A stretch of DNA of 64,000 nt from assembly GCF_000764305.2 (NCBI RefSeq), contig NW_025933184.1, forward strand, positions 124,001 to 188,000, given 5' to 3'. Every line of letters begins with the position of its first letter. Positions within the stretch are counted from its first letter, which is position 1. Shown here in pieces: positions 10,301 through 21,800 of this stretch. The notes below the pieces were generated by a model, which was not told the origin of the DNA, did no database searches, and saw only the letters and a program-made list of their open reading frames with translations. The translations under genes were made by a program, and so were the position numbers. Source of the stretch: Hyalella azteca (lineage: Eukaryota; Arthropoda; Malacostraca; Amphipoda; Hyalellidae).

Positions 10301-13300
10301 AGCCTCATTAAATTCTACCCCCGTAGGGCTGGTATACCGTACGTATGGAATCGTAGCAAGCGAGTTGTTCGATTTGCAAGCGAGTTCTTCGGCCTTTGAC
10401 TTTCCCTTTATTTCCGACCTAATTTGTTATCATTACAAGATGTGAGCAATTTATACCGTTGGTTTAATAGTTTCGTGGTAAAATAATTTTATCTACAATT
10501 CATCTTCATATTGAAAGAAATATTTTTCTTTCAATATTTTTGTTTTGTCTTTTTATAGTTTATGCATCACCAAAAGAGGAGTTCTAGACGTGTCCGTTCC
10601 GCGACTTATAGACTAAATATAGCGGTCATTATACTATTTATATGCAACGTTCAACGTTAACTCGATTATTCAAATTCAAAGTGGAAGTTTTCTTCCGATG
10701 CTCAAAGGATTTATGATAATTAGTTGCATTGTGTTGAAAATACGCTTGGTTAACAGGGCAATTTTTTTTGTCTAAGAGGATCGAGCAGTGCAATACTTGG
10801 ACGCCGCTTAGCGTTCGTTGCGGTTGAGTGACTTTGCCTTAAAAAAACTGGGCTGATGGACGTTCGAATTGATGAACTGGAATTAGGCTGGCCTCTGTGT
10901 CAGTAGTTCAAAGGCTGCTGGGCTTCGCTTATACCTAATTAATTCACTTTAGTTTTCTAACTTCAACTCTTCGTGTGAGTTTTTGTATAATGAATCAAAG
11001 AATATGGTCCATGATGAACGGATTTAAGTTTTCGTTAAAACTGTATTTGAACGCACAATATAAATATGAAAACAATGACTATGAAGTCATTGAAACTTCA
11101 AGCCATTGTTCCAAAATGTGGATAAATTATTCTCTGTGTTTAGTTGATAATATTCTTTGGGATGAATTTAGGGGAGATTGGTTGAATTTGGGGTATATAA
11201 ATACATTACTGTTTATAACATTTGAGAATGTAAATTTACTTTTTTTTTAGCAATTCATTTTTTAAAATTCGTGACAAGATAAAAAAGTTCAGATACGACT
11301 GGAACTAAATTGGTTTTAATCTCAAGTCTTCATTAAGTCACACATTGTTGGTTGATGATTCATGGACATTAATTTTGACTTTTCCCTCTTAGCATAGGTT
11401 CCTTCTTTCTTAATTGGGAGCAAAACACTCGCGCCTACAAGCAGTACAAATCGGAACTTCAATCGGCGCACCATGCATCACAACCGTGATGGCGCGATAA
11501 AACTAAAGTTAAATTTTCTATTAAGCGGCAATCCACAGTTTCAACAATGACCTTTGAAACACGTCGTGTGACGCCGAGTTTTTTTTACAGACACAACACG
11601 TGTGGCTGTTTATGTTTGTTTACAGCAATGTCTACAGTTGACTGTGCTGTGCTGGTGCGATTTGTTGGTCCTGGCATCGCTTTTTAGGGGTGGCTCATAT
11701 ATCTGAACCATAAGCAATGCTCGCTCACCCCAGACCATGTGTTCCGTTCGGAAGGTTTTTTGGTTAGAAATTAAGGAAAAAGAAAAGAGCTATTTGGATA
11801 TTCTAAAGGAAAGAATTATTTGGATAAGTTTTGATTGATGAGTGTTTGTGCATAATCTGAATGCGTTCGAAATTTATCGATTTATACAATTCTTTGTTTT
11901 TAATTTTATATTGTTTATCTTAGTCCGAATAACATTACGCTGGAGGAGGATCTGCAGAAAATTCAACTAATTTTGTAGGGAAATGTATAGATTTCTGTCT
12001 TGATGTATTGCATGTGAATTCATGCTTATTATTACTACTAAGATTAGTTCAAATATTTTCGTTGATATCTGTCATCAAGTAAAATACCGTACCACATATA
12101 AAAGCGTAATCGTTTCTTCCATTAGTTTTAATTCAAATTACTCTACTGCTACCGCTTGAAGCATTCAAAAAATGCAGATAGCTTATATATTATTTATTTA
12201 TTAACAGCAAAATACATCTCGTACTCTTGTTACTTGTTAGTGTTATAATTTTCTTAAACATCATACTTCAAATGTTCCTCATCGTGATGTTATTTTTCTT
12301 TTTTCATCTTCTATAGAACAGTTTCTTTACTCACCGTGTCAGTTTGCCATTTGATGTGTTCTATTCATCCCAATGAGCCTGCTCAAGATCGAACAGCATC
12401 GTGACTTTGCATGGAACATGAGGCTGCGCTCGATCGAGCGTGGCCTGGGACTGCAACATCTGAAACACATACTATGGATACTGAGGAACAATTTAATCGC
12501 CAGGCAGTGGGCCTGGTCGCTGGCGGTTGCCCTTTTATGCATTTTTGGGGCGTCTTTGTTCCGTGCATCGCTACAAGACTCCTCTGCACGCGCGCCTGCA
12601 GTCTTGCATGTTGTGAACTTTTAATTGCCTGTCATTTCATTATGATCGCCCCATAGATAACGTCTATCATGTGCAAGCGGATCATTTCAGATATTTTTAC
12701 GCGTGGTTTAAGACTTAACTATTCTATTTGGCTTTGTAAACGCGATTTTTTTTAATGTAGAAAATTTAACATATTTTTTAGAACACAGGAAGATCCTAAA
12801 TTTCGAATAATTTACTATAGAAGTCTCAAATAATCATTGGTTCTGAGGTCCATGTGATTGTCACAATATTGGCCTGAAACAATTTCGCTCACAAGTTGTG
12901 ATGCTACGATTTAATTTATGCAACTTTGGTTATATCATAATTATTTTGCCATACAGCATCACTTCGTTGATGGCTGTCCACTAATAATTTCCTCCTAAAG
13001 CTTTTCATATGAATGCTGCAGAAATGCTCATGTGGTCATTCATCAATGTATATCTTAGCTCCATTAGTCCTGGGTCGTGACTGAACCTCATGAGTTTTTC
13101 CAGCTCTTCCATACGTGTCTGTCTATTTTAGTCGGTGTTTCACACACTCACGGTCCGACGGTTCCATTATTACTTCCATACTTAGTATCTCCAACAACGA
13201 CTTGTTTATTTCTACGGAATTTATTTTTGGGCGTCGCAGTTCCTTTAAATTTCACTATGTATTCAAAAATCCTTTTACGGTCGCTCAACTGCCCTTTACG

Positions 13301-14100
13301 AATTTACTGCCCTTTACAAATTATTATCTACAGTGATGCCGAAATTGAAGTAGTTTGCTGTACAATATTGAATCAAAAGAACTTTCACTCCCGAAAGTTC
13401 AATTCGTCATTTAGCTAGATAATTTCACTTCTGCTTCATATAATTTATGAACACTGTGTCTCTTCCTTCATTGTTTGTTTAATTAGTAGTACTTATATAT
13501 TATCATTAGTCACATTATTTGAAGTATTAGGTCTTATTCCGAGCGTAGATGTAAATTCTGGGATACTTACATACCTACCCACATAGAGATGAATGTTTAG
13601 TGAGTGCTATTTGCTGCTCCTTCTGAGATTGTTGTGAATATTTAAACGTCAGTTCAATGGTTATTAATGGTTATTTAGAATGATAATGAATGTTTAACAA
13701 TGAGAATGAGTTGTAAGTCACCGTTAACAATGCGGCTTTCGCTGTGATTGAGAGCAATGATTGTAATTTATAGGATTAGAGATTGTGTCAGTATCTTATC
13801 CTATTAAAAGGCTATTATATAATTAAAGTATCACTTATATTTACGGCTGAGGTCCTCTCGTGTCTCTACTCTTGAATTGAATGCACGATAAAATAGTTAA
13901 CTTGAGCGCACTGCGTGTGCGTACTACCAAACATATTTTTTATTAAAAAGTATTTGCTATTTGAATGAATCTCACATGAACGAAAGGTAAATTTATAAAC
14001 GTTTGTCAGAAACTTGAATAATGTTCTTTTTCTTCAACACCACTGTTTTGTTTTTATTTTGTCTTTTTTTTTAATAATAAACCGTTATTCTGTTTTATTC
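7366..14100. other. Non-coding stretch upstream of both genes
   Basis: No open frame resembles a known protein. A somewhat GC-richer block at 12360-12620 has overlapping short frames on both strands around the palindrome CGCTCGATCGAGCG and is not convincing. A perfect hairpin ATTGAAAGAAA...TTTCTTTCAAT lies near 10511-10536. A good donor-like GAG|GTAAGA occurs at 10029-10030. It could end a 5' noncoding exon of the downstream plus-strand gene, but no acceptor or promoter can be assigned. Confidence 0.3.
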
Positions 14101-14117
14101 AGTGAGAGATAACCATT

Positions 14118-14460
14118 GCTCTCTAATATTACAACTTGATCGAAAACGATTGCTTTTCTTACTTTCAACTGGCCTCACAAGCGCCGCTGCCAAAGCTATT
14201 CACATAATTATTCTGTCTCCCGGCAGAAGCTGCCGCCATTGCAGTTTCGCTATTGAGTAACCAAAAACGCTAGCCGATTTACAACTCTCGAATGTTACAA
14301 ATTGATCGAATACCATCGATTACCACCGCCAACTTTCAACTCAGCTCGCATGCGCCGCTGCCAAAGCTCCTCACATAATTATTGCACATCACGGCAGCAG
14401 CTGCGGCTTCTGTGGTTCCGCTATTGAGTAACCAAAAACTCGGGCTGCGGATTTACATCT
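14118..14460. repeat. ~165-bp diverged tandem duplication
   Basis: Two successive copies share GCCGCTGCCAAAGCT, TCACATAATTATT, CGGCAG.AGCTGC and CGCTATTGAGTAACCAAAAA in the same order. They differ at many sites, so the duplication is old. Confidence 0.75.
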
Positions 14461-16079
14461 AATGAGGCCTCCGGAGACCGCTGCTCTGTCATAAGCCTGA
14501 GACCGCCTGCATTATCGTGCTTGCCGGCCTTGTGTGTACCGGCCACTTTTCCTGTTACAGTAAGAAAATAATATAGAAAATATTAAAGAACAGAAGACCA
14601 GAAGTATTAGAAGAATATTCAATAGAACGCGGAGTTTCATTCACTTAGCACGCAAGGAAGTATAACTTTTTTTCAGGCGCAAACGTGTGTCTTCAGGGCT
14701 GCTTATCATTTCTACGTATCTAGGTCTATTTCGTATCTAAACATTGCAGTATTAATATAAATGCTTTCAGAATTTATATTATAGGCTTTGGTTAATAATA
14801 GTTTTTTACTTTATCGATGTTAAGTAGTTGCTCGACAGACTTGAATGAAAATTTCGATAATCCGTTAAACGTCTTGCGTTGTAAGTTACCGGACATGAAA
14901 GACGACTTGAAATCAACAAAATTTCTACTGCATGAAAGTGAACAAAGGACGACAAGTATGCACATTACACAGTGCATGCGGTCGCTCGGCGTAACGGCTA
15001 TAGGAAATGCCACACAATGAACTAACTGCATGGGCTGTGTGTTCCTGTGCTGTTTCCTCGAACGTGTCTTTGTGTGCCGGTGAAAATTTGTCGGTAAGAA
15101 TGTATCGAAAGTTGGTTTATTGAGGGAGTTTTTGTTGGTCGCTGATGGAGGTTTTGGAAACGTGACCTAGTGATCAGTTTTGGATTGTGACGTCAAACGT
15201 AAATCGGGACAGTTTATTTAATTTCATCGGTAATGTCTAAAGATTTATATTGGAATGTGATGCTTATCAGATGTAGAAAATTGTAATACCACGAATACAT
15301 TATGAGTGAATATACTTGGATCCATGTGTATAAATGCCAACTAAAATCAACAGCAAATGTTGTTCTTCAAGTCTGAAGCTGGAAATCTAATCTGAATACT
15401 GTAATTAAAAATTAAACCCTTTACCATTGAATAGGTTCAAAGGAGTAGATATAAAATTGTTCCAATAAAACTTAGTGACTTGACATTTTTATTATATCTT
15501 ATTCAGTGGAAAGTATACTGTAGTATTATTTAATTTTCACACCTTATTGAAATATTCCTGATCACTTTATACATCATCTATTTCGGAAATTTAAATAATT
15601 ATGATATTTTGTCATTCGGAGACGTTGGTATGTCTGAGGGTCGCCACGCCCAGCACCTGAATACTACACACATCCCAGCTATCCCGAGTGAAATTTTCTG
15701 TATATCTTCAAATGAATACCGTTCACTATTTTCATGAATGACAAGCATTCGGTATTTAATTTGAAGTATGCACGATCCATCCAATCAAGGCTTACAGGAT
15801 ATCCAGACTGCATTTTAGTACATTCCTTCGTGTTATCGACTGAATATATATGCTGCGTTGTGTTTTGTTCCATTGTCAGCGATGTAACCACGAGGCCTTA
15901 TGCTATTTTATTACATGAATATCCACATGATCTGCATTTTTCTCGACAGTCAGTAAGGCAGCGCGTTGCGTTTTGTTATTAACGCAATATTTTTAATTAG
16001 CATTCGTATTTGAAGCGTCGTTATCAATGAGTAGGAAAGTAGCGCTAAGTCTTATGCTGTTAAGTTGGTATATTTACTT
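14461..16079. other. Unique non-coding sequence
   Basis: No gene or repeat recognised. Short frames around 14800-15030 and 15680-15980 overlap on both strands and lack splice or protein-family support. Confidence 0.3.
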
Positions 16080-16252
16080 TTTAGCGCATTTTCTCATTTA
16101 TGGAAAAAATGCACTATTGTGCTCGCCATGTCCGTCATTCTGTCCGTCTGTCTGTCCGTCTGTCTGTCCGTCCGTCCATGACCTCAAGTTTTCGTCGACG
16201 AGAAAATGCGCTCTCTGTCACTCACTGCAGTGAGTACTGAGTTATATTTTTA
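16080..16252 (+). mobile_element. MITE-like element, copy 3
   Basis: Same architecture as copy 2: TTAGCGCATTTTCTC, TGCACTATTGTGCTCGCC, an expanded (GTCY)n tract, TTTTCGTCGACGAGAAAATG and TCACTCACTGCAGTGAGTAC. The tetranucleotide tract is longer than in the other copies. Confidence 0.7.
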
Positions 16253-16419
16253 TTTATATGCCCTGCGTTGCGATTGATGGATAGGAATGTAGTGCTAGGT
16301 TCTGCGTTCTGTCATAGTGTGAATAATTTCAGTCAGCATTCATGTGTGCTGCCTCGTGATGAACTGTCGCAAGGTAGCGCGAGGTGAACACCGCAGGCTG
16401 CAGGTGCTGTCGGCTAACA

Positions 16420-17065
16420 CCTGCTGCTCTCTTTACTCTCTTCTTACCGAACATTTGCCGCGGTTTTCATCTCGTTTTACCTCACACCTGCTGCTCTCTT
16501 TACTCTCTTCTTACCTCACAGTTACCGCCCTTCTTATTCTATTTTTACGTCACACTTGGCGATCTCATCATCCTTTCTTTTCCCAACGCTCTGCCGGCTT
16601 TTCATCCTCTCTTTTCCTCCCACTTGCCGCTCTCTTCGTCCTCTCTTTTTTCTCACACTTGCCGCTCTCTTCGTCCTCTTTTCCTCACACTTGCCGCTCT
16701 CTTCGTCCTCTCTTTTCCTCACACTTGCCGCTCTCTTCATCCTCTCTTTTCCTCACACTCGCCGCTCTCTTCATCCTTTCTTTTCCTCACACTCGCCGCT
16801 CTCTTCATCCTCTCTTTTCCTCACACTTGCCGCTCTCTTTATCCTCTCTTTTCCTCACACTCGCCGCTCTCTTTATCCTCTCTTTTCCTCACACTCGTCG
16901 CTCTCTTCTTCATCTCTTTTCCTCACACTCGCCGCTCTCTTCATCCTCTCTTTTCCTCACGCTCGCCGCTCTCTTCATCCTCTCTTTTCCTCACACTCGC
17001 CGCTCTCTTCATCCTCTCTTTTCCTCACGCTCGCCGCTCTCTTTATCCTCTCTTTTCCTCACACT
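16420..17065. repeat. 34-bp CT-rich minisatellite
   Basis: The unit reads GCCGCTCTCTTCATCCTCTC then TTTTCCTCACACTC, and spacing between successive GCCGCTCTC is 34. The first third (to about 16620) is diverged; the rest is nearly homogeneous. The unit has no stop in any forward frame and 34 is not a multiple of 3, so all three forward frames stay open for 178-270 codons with the same 34-residue cycle. This is a composition effect, not a gene. Confidence 0.92.
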
Positions 17066-17160
17066 CACCACGCAGGTGTGCGGGCGCCGTAAGCAGCTGT
17101 GGCAGGCAGGCTTTTTGGCGCTTGTACCTTGCTTGTGGATTGCCTGATTATACCTTCCTT

Positions 17161-17390
17161 GTATATAGTACCTGCAGTGCGACTTGCAATGTATAGTGCC
17201 ATTATATGCTATTAGTTCCTGGTATATACCGTAGTGCCTGCAATGCACGGAGCAATGCATAGTACTATTATTTGCTATAATTAGTTCCTGGTATATAGTA
17301 CCTGCAATGCATGCAGCAATGTATAGTAACCATCATACGCTATTAGTTCCTCGTATATAGTATCTGCAATACATGCAGCAATGTATATTG
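17161..17390. repeat. ~62-70 bp tandem repeat, four copies
   Basis: Each unit starts GTATATAGTACCTGCA or close to it and ends GCTATTAGTTCCT. Starts are at about 17161, 17222, 17292 and 17353. Confidence 0.8.
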
Positions 17391-18660
17391 TACCATGTTT
17401 TATCGCTACTCGAGCTGAACAGTACAGACGCTGCTTGCTTGGTTCCTACTCTATAATACCCAAGTTTAGTATCTACTCATTAAATAGTGACTCTGCATTT
17501 CAGAGTCTAATTATGCAAGCTCACAATATGGATATTGTATCGTGTATATTCTGCATTGCACTGACTCATTTTAGATATAATTTTAAAGTTTACCTACGCA
17601 TGCTATTACAATAAAGGTTCAATATAATCAAAATTTTCTTCAAGTCATCATTTTGATGACTTCTTCAGTCCCAATTCCGCAATATTGTCGGCATCTAGAA
17701 GTTAATTCATAGATAACTGGATATGAACTAGAATTTCGAAAAACTGCCTGTTATATCTGAAGGGCAGATATAAGGGGCATACCGGTATCCCCTATAATTT
17801 CCTCCAATTTCATGGGTCCTTAAAATTTTTTTAATAAAAAATTTTCACCAGAAAATCTTTCACTATTTTGTATCTATTGAGGCTAATTACGGAGAAGACA
17901 AAGAGGGCTGTCAGCATCGTTGTCCTTAATCTGCTAGACCGTTAAAGCTCCTTGAATTAGACTGATAACGCCTGGCGCTGCGCTTGCTTCTTGCTCTCGC
18001 TTTTTTCCCACTGATAACAAATGAATGATTGGGCTTTATTGTCCTTAATTTTACAATGGCTCACTGCCGCTATGGTCACAGGTGTTACTTTTTACAAAAA
18101 ATGAATTATTATAATAATAATAATAATTATTATTAGTAATACCGGTAGGTACTACTATTGTCACCTTGGCGTTAGAATTATAAGAAACATTAGCGAAGCG
18201 AAGTAATAGCCAAACGTTGACTTGAGGTGTTTGTGTAATATTTGTATTTATGTAATATTTGCATTGAAATAAATCTATTCATTTCCTTGGTTATTTATTG
18301 CTACATTTTAGTTATTATATTGATCATGAATTCATTTTGAATGTACTTGCTCTCATGTGAATTATAACAATTTTCTTGTGCATCGTCTACACAATTCGCA
18401 TGTGCATCGAAGAAATATTGAAAATTGTGCAGAGAAATTCGTGTTTATGAATATAAAGAACAAATTTCAACTAGTATTAGTTATTTAGATTTGTCTAAAA
18501 GCATTACCTACACATTTTTTGTTACAATCCGATTAAATTCCCATGGTTACACACTATGACGCTAAGGCCACATTGAAGCTGGTACAATCTACTTCTTGTA
18601 TTTACATTGTACGGTCTTCAAAGTTGACGTTGGACAACGCGATGCATTCAGTAAAATGAG
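17391..18660. other. Non-coding sequence with a hairpin and an AT microsatellite
   Basis: A perfect 9-bp hairpin AAGTCATCA-TTT-TGATGACTT sits at 17642-17662. A (TAA)n/(ATT)n palindromic microsatellite spans 18106-18137. No gene seen. Confidence 0.5.
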
Positions 18661-18664
18661 TGAC

Positions 18665-18720
18665 AAATGGTGATGCACTTCTTGTCCTTGTGTGGGTCAT
18701 CCTGATGAACTTTGGCTCGA
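18665..18720. repeat. Dispersed repeat copy 2 (inverse, truncated)
   Basis: GTGATGCACTTCTTGTCC and TGTGTGGGTCATCCTGATGA are the inverse complement, with few changes, of the 3' part of the copy at 29258-29370. Confidence 0.6.
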
Positions 18721-18727
18721 CAAAAAT

Positions 18728-18862
18728 TACAAGTTATGCTGTTACAAGTTATGCTGTTACAAGTTATGCTGTTACAAGTTATGCTGTTACAAGTTATGCT
18801 GTTACATTAAGTTATGCTGTTGCAAGTTCTGCTGTTACATGTTATGCTGTTAAAATAATGCT
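18728..18862. repeat. 15-bp tandem repeat
   Basis: ACAAGTTATGCTGTT is repeated five times exactly, then about four diverged units follow. It encodes a Tyr-Ala-Val-Thr-Ser cycle only because 15 is a multiple of 3. Confidence 0.92.
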
Positions 18863-18869
18863 GTTTCTG

Positions 18870-21800
18870 TAGCCCTCTGCTACTTCCATTTTCGTTGTTG
18901 TTCCTTGTCGACGAAGTCTGTCGCTGCTCAAGGCTTCTCAAGAATTAACTGAAGCAGTTGAATGTTTTGCTTGTTTGTGTTGCGCGTTTCGGAAGATCAA
19001 CATTCTGAATTAAAATTCTGCCATTGATTGCATAATGTACAGTATATCCAAGTGCGATCGATAATGTGTGCTGCTGTTCTTCCTGTTAGCAATTTTGATG
19101 TCATATTTTTTGTAAGCCGTTACCAGTGTTTTTATTCTGTTTTTTTTTCCTGTTTTCTTTTAATTTATTTGCTAATAATTCACTTTGGTTGTCGCGACAG
19201 AAGCGTTGTTTATTTCATTCTTGTATGCTGTGTTAATTTATACCTGTTAGCTCGTACCTTGTAAAGCTTGTAAGCTAGATAGGAAAAAACTTTTCATCAT
19301 TCATTTACATATTTTTTAAAGTACCGTTGTAAGGGCACTGCTATTTATCTATCTATATACAATTTCTTGGGTAGAAGTAAATTTGCTTCAATTTCTTTAT
19401 GTTGAAATAGTTTGCGATCGTGCATCTAAATATTATTTTGATGCGCTATAAATAACTACGTGTTCCCATGCACAGCATATCTTGCCTGCTAACCTAATTG
19501 TTGTTCTATTCGTTTTTTAGGAAAGTTAATAAGTGAAGAAAAATTTCAAAACTTGATTTGTAATTTTAGTGATAAGCGTTAAGAGCTTGCTTCTAGTGAT
19601 CAATGAATATGATATGCTACTGTTGTTTGTGAACCGTAAATATTAGTCATAGTTGAGCTTCACAGTGTTGGATGGGTGTCTTCGTTTGTATAGTGTACAC
19701 ACTTTCATGATGCTAATTCTAGCTTTGATGCCAGTTTTGGTTGCGTCTCTACATTAAAAATTTCAACTGGACCAGGGTTGATGTTGGGGAAGTTCTGCAA
19801 TCCACTACCGTACATGATTACTAATAATAGAGGCATATCGTCGAGCTCCATTTGCCGTTGTAACTGATTGGATGACGGATAAACGCATCCGTGAACATCT
19901 CTGTTGAAGTTGCTTTACGTCGGAGTTTTTGTCTCAAGAAACTCGAAATGAGTGTTTGACAAACACCGACTCATGTGTGCCCAAAGCTTGACAGGCGCTG
20001 TCTGCTCCTGTTTATTACGGCACCATAAACATCTGCCACCACAAACATCTCAGCCTCAGTCTGGGCAGTTAGCAGACCAGTTGGTAAATCAGATTGGGAG
20101 GTTGACGTAGCTTCGACTCTACAAAAACTGAAGTTGATAAGTGTCGTGTAGAATAGTTCAATGTACATTGACAGTGTAGATCAGCTGCTGGGATTGATGC
20201 ACTTGGACGTAATCATGGATTTACGCGAATTATACAGTTCCTTAAAGGCCTGTACTAGGAACCTTCTAATTGAATTGTTGCTTTCGATAGAACTTGTTAG
20301 TTCATGGTGAATTAAGAGACCTATGAGACATACATAATTATGTTGTGGTTGGGACAGTTTTTGGGAAGCCAGGTTGTGATTTTGGCAACGGGCGGTTGAG
20401 ATTTAGGCTACATTTGGCCAAACGGAGTTAAAGGAATTGTTTTAACACCTGCGTTGAGAAGTGCTATAAATGGTAATAAAAAATCTTTATGCTTCAGAAT
20501 CTAACCGTGTTTGGTTTATCAAGTTGCAATTGCAATTAAAAAAATCAACTACAGATTGAATGAAGTTGTTGTAAGGTTAGTTATGTGGGTTCATGTAGAG
20601 TAAAATTATTTTTTTTATGAAATAGTAAACTTTTTTTAAGCTGTCGAGCATTTAAGCGTAAACAAAAAGTAACTGCTACAATGCCTGCAACATTTCGGTT
20701 TCTTATTCACCACGGGAAAATATTCACTGTAGCTCTACACTATTGCGTACCTACCCAAGTTTGCAATTGGGCCTGATTGCGATCTACACGTATGTGAAGT
20801 GCGTAGAAACTCGCCCATTGCTTTTGCGACGCTGTGACCTAAGCAAATGATGACGATGTAGAAAATAGCACTGAGCAGTAATAATCTCAGTTATGACTTT
20901 TTATTTATTTAGATTATGCAGGACAAGTGGCTCGTGTAACTATCCTAAAATTATTATATTCGCCACGTATATAAATAGAAGATTCTCGAAAGCCTTTAAA
21001 CTTTCATGTCATGGTCAATTCATCAGCGTTGAAGGAGAGTGTGTAATTTAAATTATCTGCATGAGGCCATGAGCTCAGACTTTTTGATCTCTTATTTGAT
21101 GTCTTACAAGCTTAAATAACAGTTCACTTTTTATAAGTAAGCTGTTAATTCCTTTCATAATTTTACCTAAAGTTGGTAAACGGGGCAAAGAGTGTGCCTG
21201 ACCAAGTATATATTGACGATTTCGCTGTTTCAATGGCTCTGAGGTTTCTTTTTAATTTTGACCTGCCGATATTCCGATTATAGATAACGCGCAAGCTTTT
21301 ATACTAAAAAAACGCACTTTCTTAATTCTAACCTTCGGTGAGCTCTAACCATTCGAATGCAAATTTTCCGAATATATTTATTATGTGCTGCACGTTTCTT
21401 AGCATTGGTGCAACATGCTCTTTAGCCTCACTAGAAGTTAGCTGCCGTACTGGCACTTGGCATGCAGGAAGAGTACGAGTGAACAACCGCATTACTTGTT
21501 GCAAGGCTTGCAACTAGGAGATGCAGAGACGCGGTGTTGCAGAACGGCAGTCCGCTAAAAGTCGCGATAAAACTAACGAAAAAAGTTTGGTGATAGCGTA
21601 CTTTACTAAACCCTCTCAAATTTTTTTTTTTGCAAGAAAGTTTTTAGTTCATTTCCTGGGTATGGGCTTCTCAGTTGTTGGGTATACGGCACTTCAGCTA
21701 CAACATTCTCTTAAACATAATAAACTGAGATATTGTTTTAATTCAGTATTTGGTTTTTAGTTAAGAATAGAAGATAAATAAACATAGAGTTCATAGTTGA

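Noticed and set aside
12339..12656. Small gene in a GC-richer block with overlapping frames
   Set aside because: Frames on both strands mirror each other around a palindrome; no splice sites or family signal.
16344..17196. Long forward open frames (178-270 codons) in all three frames
   Set aside because: They arise from a stop-free 34-bp minisatellite. All frames give the same cycle and none has splice signals or a family match.
18660..18872. Repeat protein with Tyr-Ala-Val-Thr-Ser cycle
   Set aside because: Direct translation of a 15-bp microsatellite after a dispersed repeat fragment.
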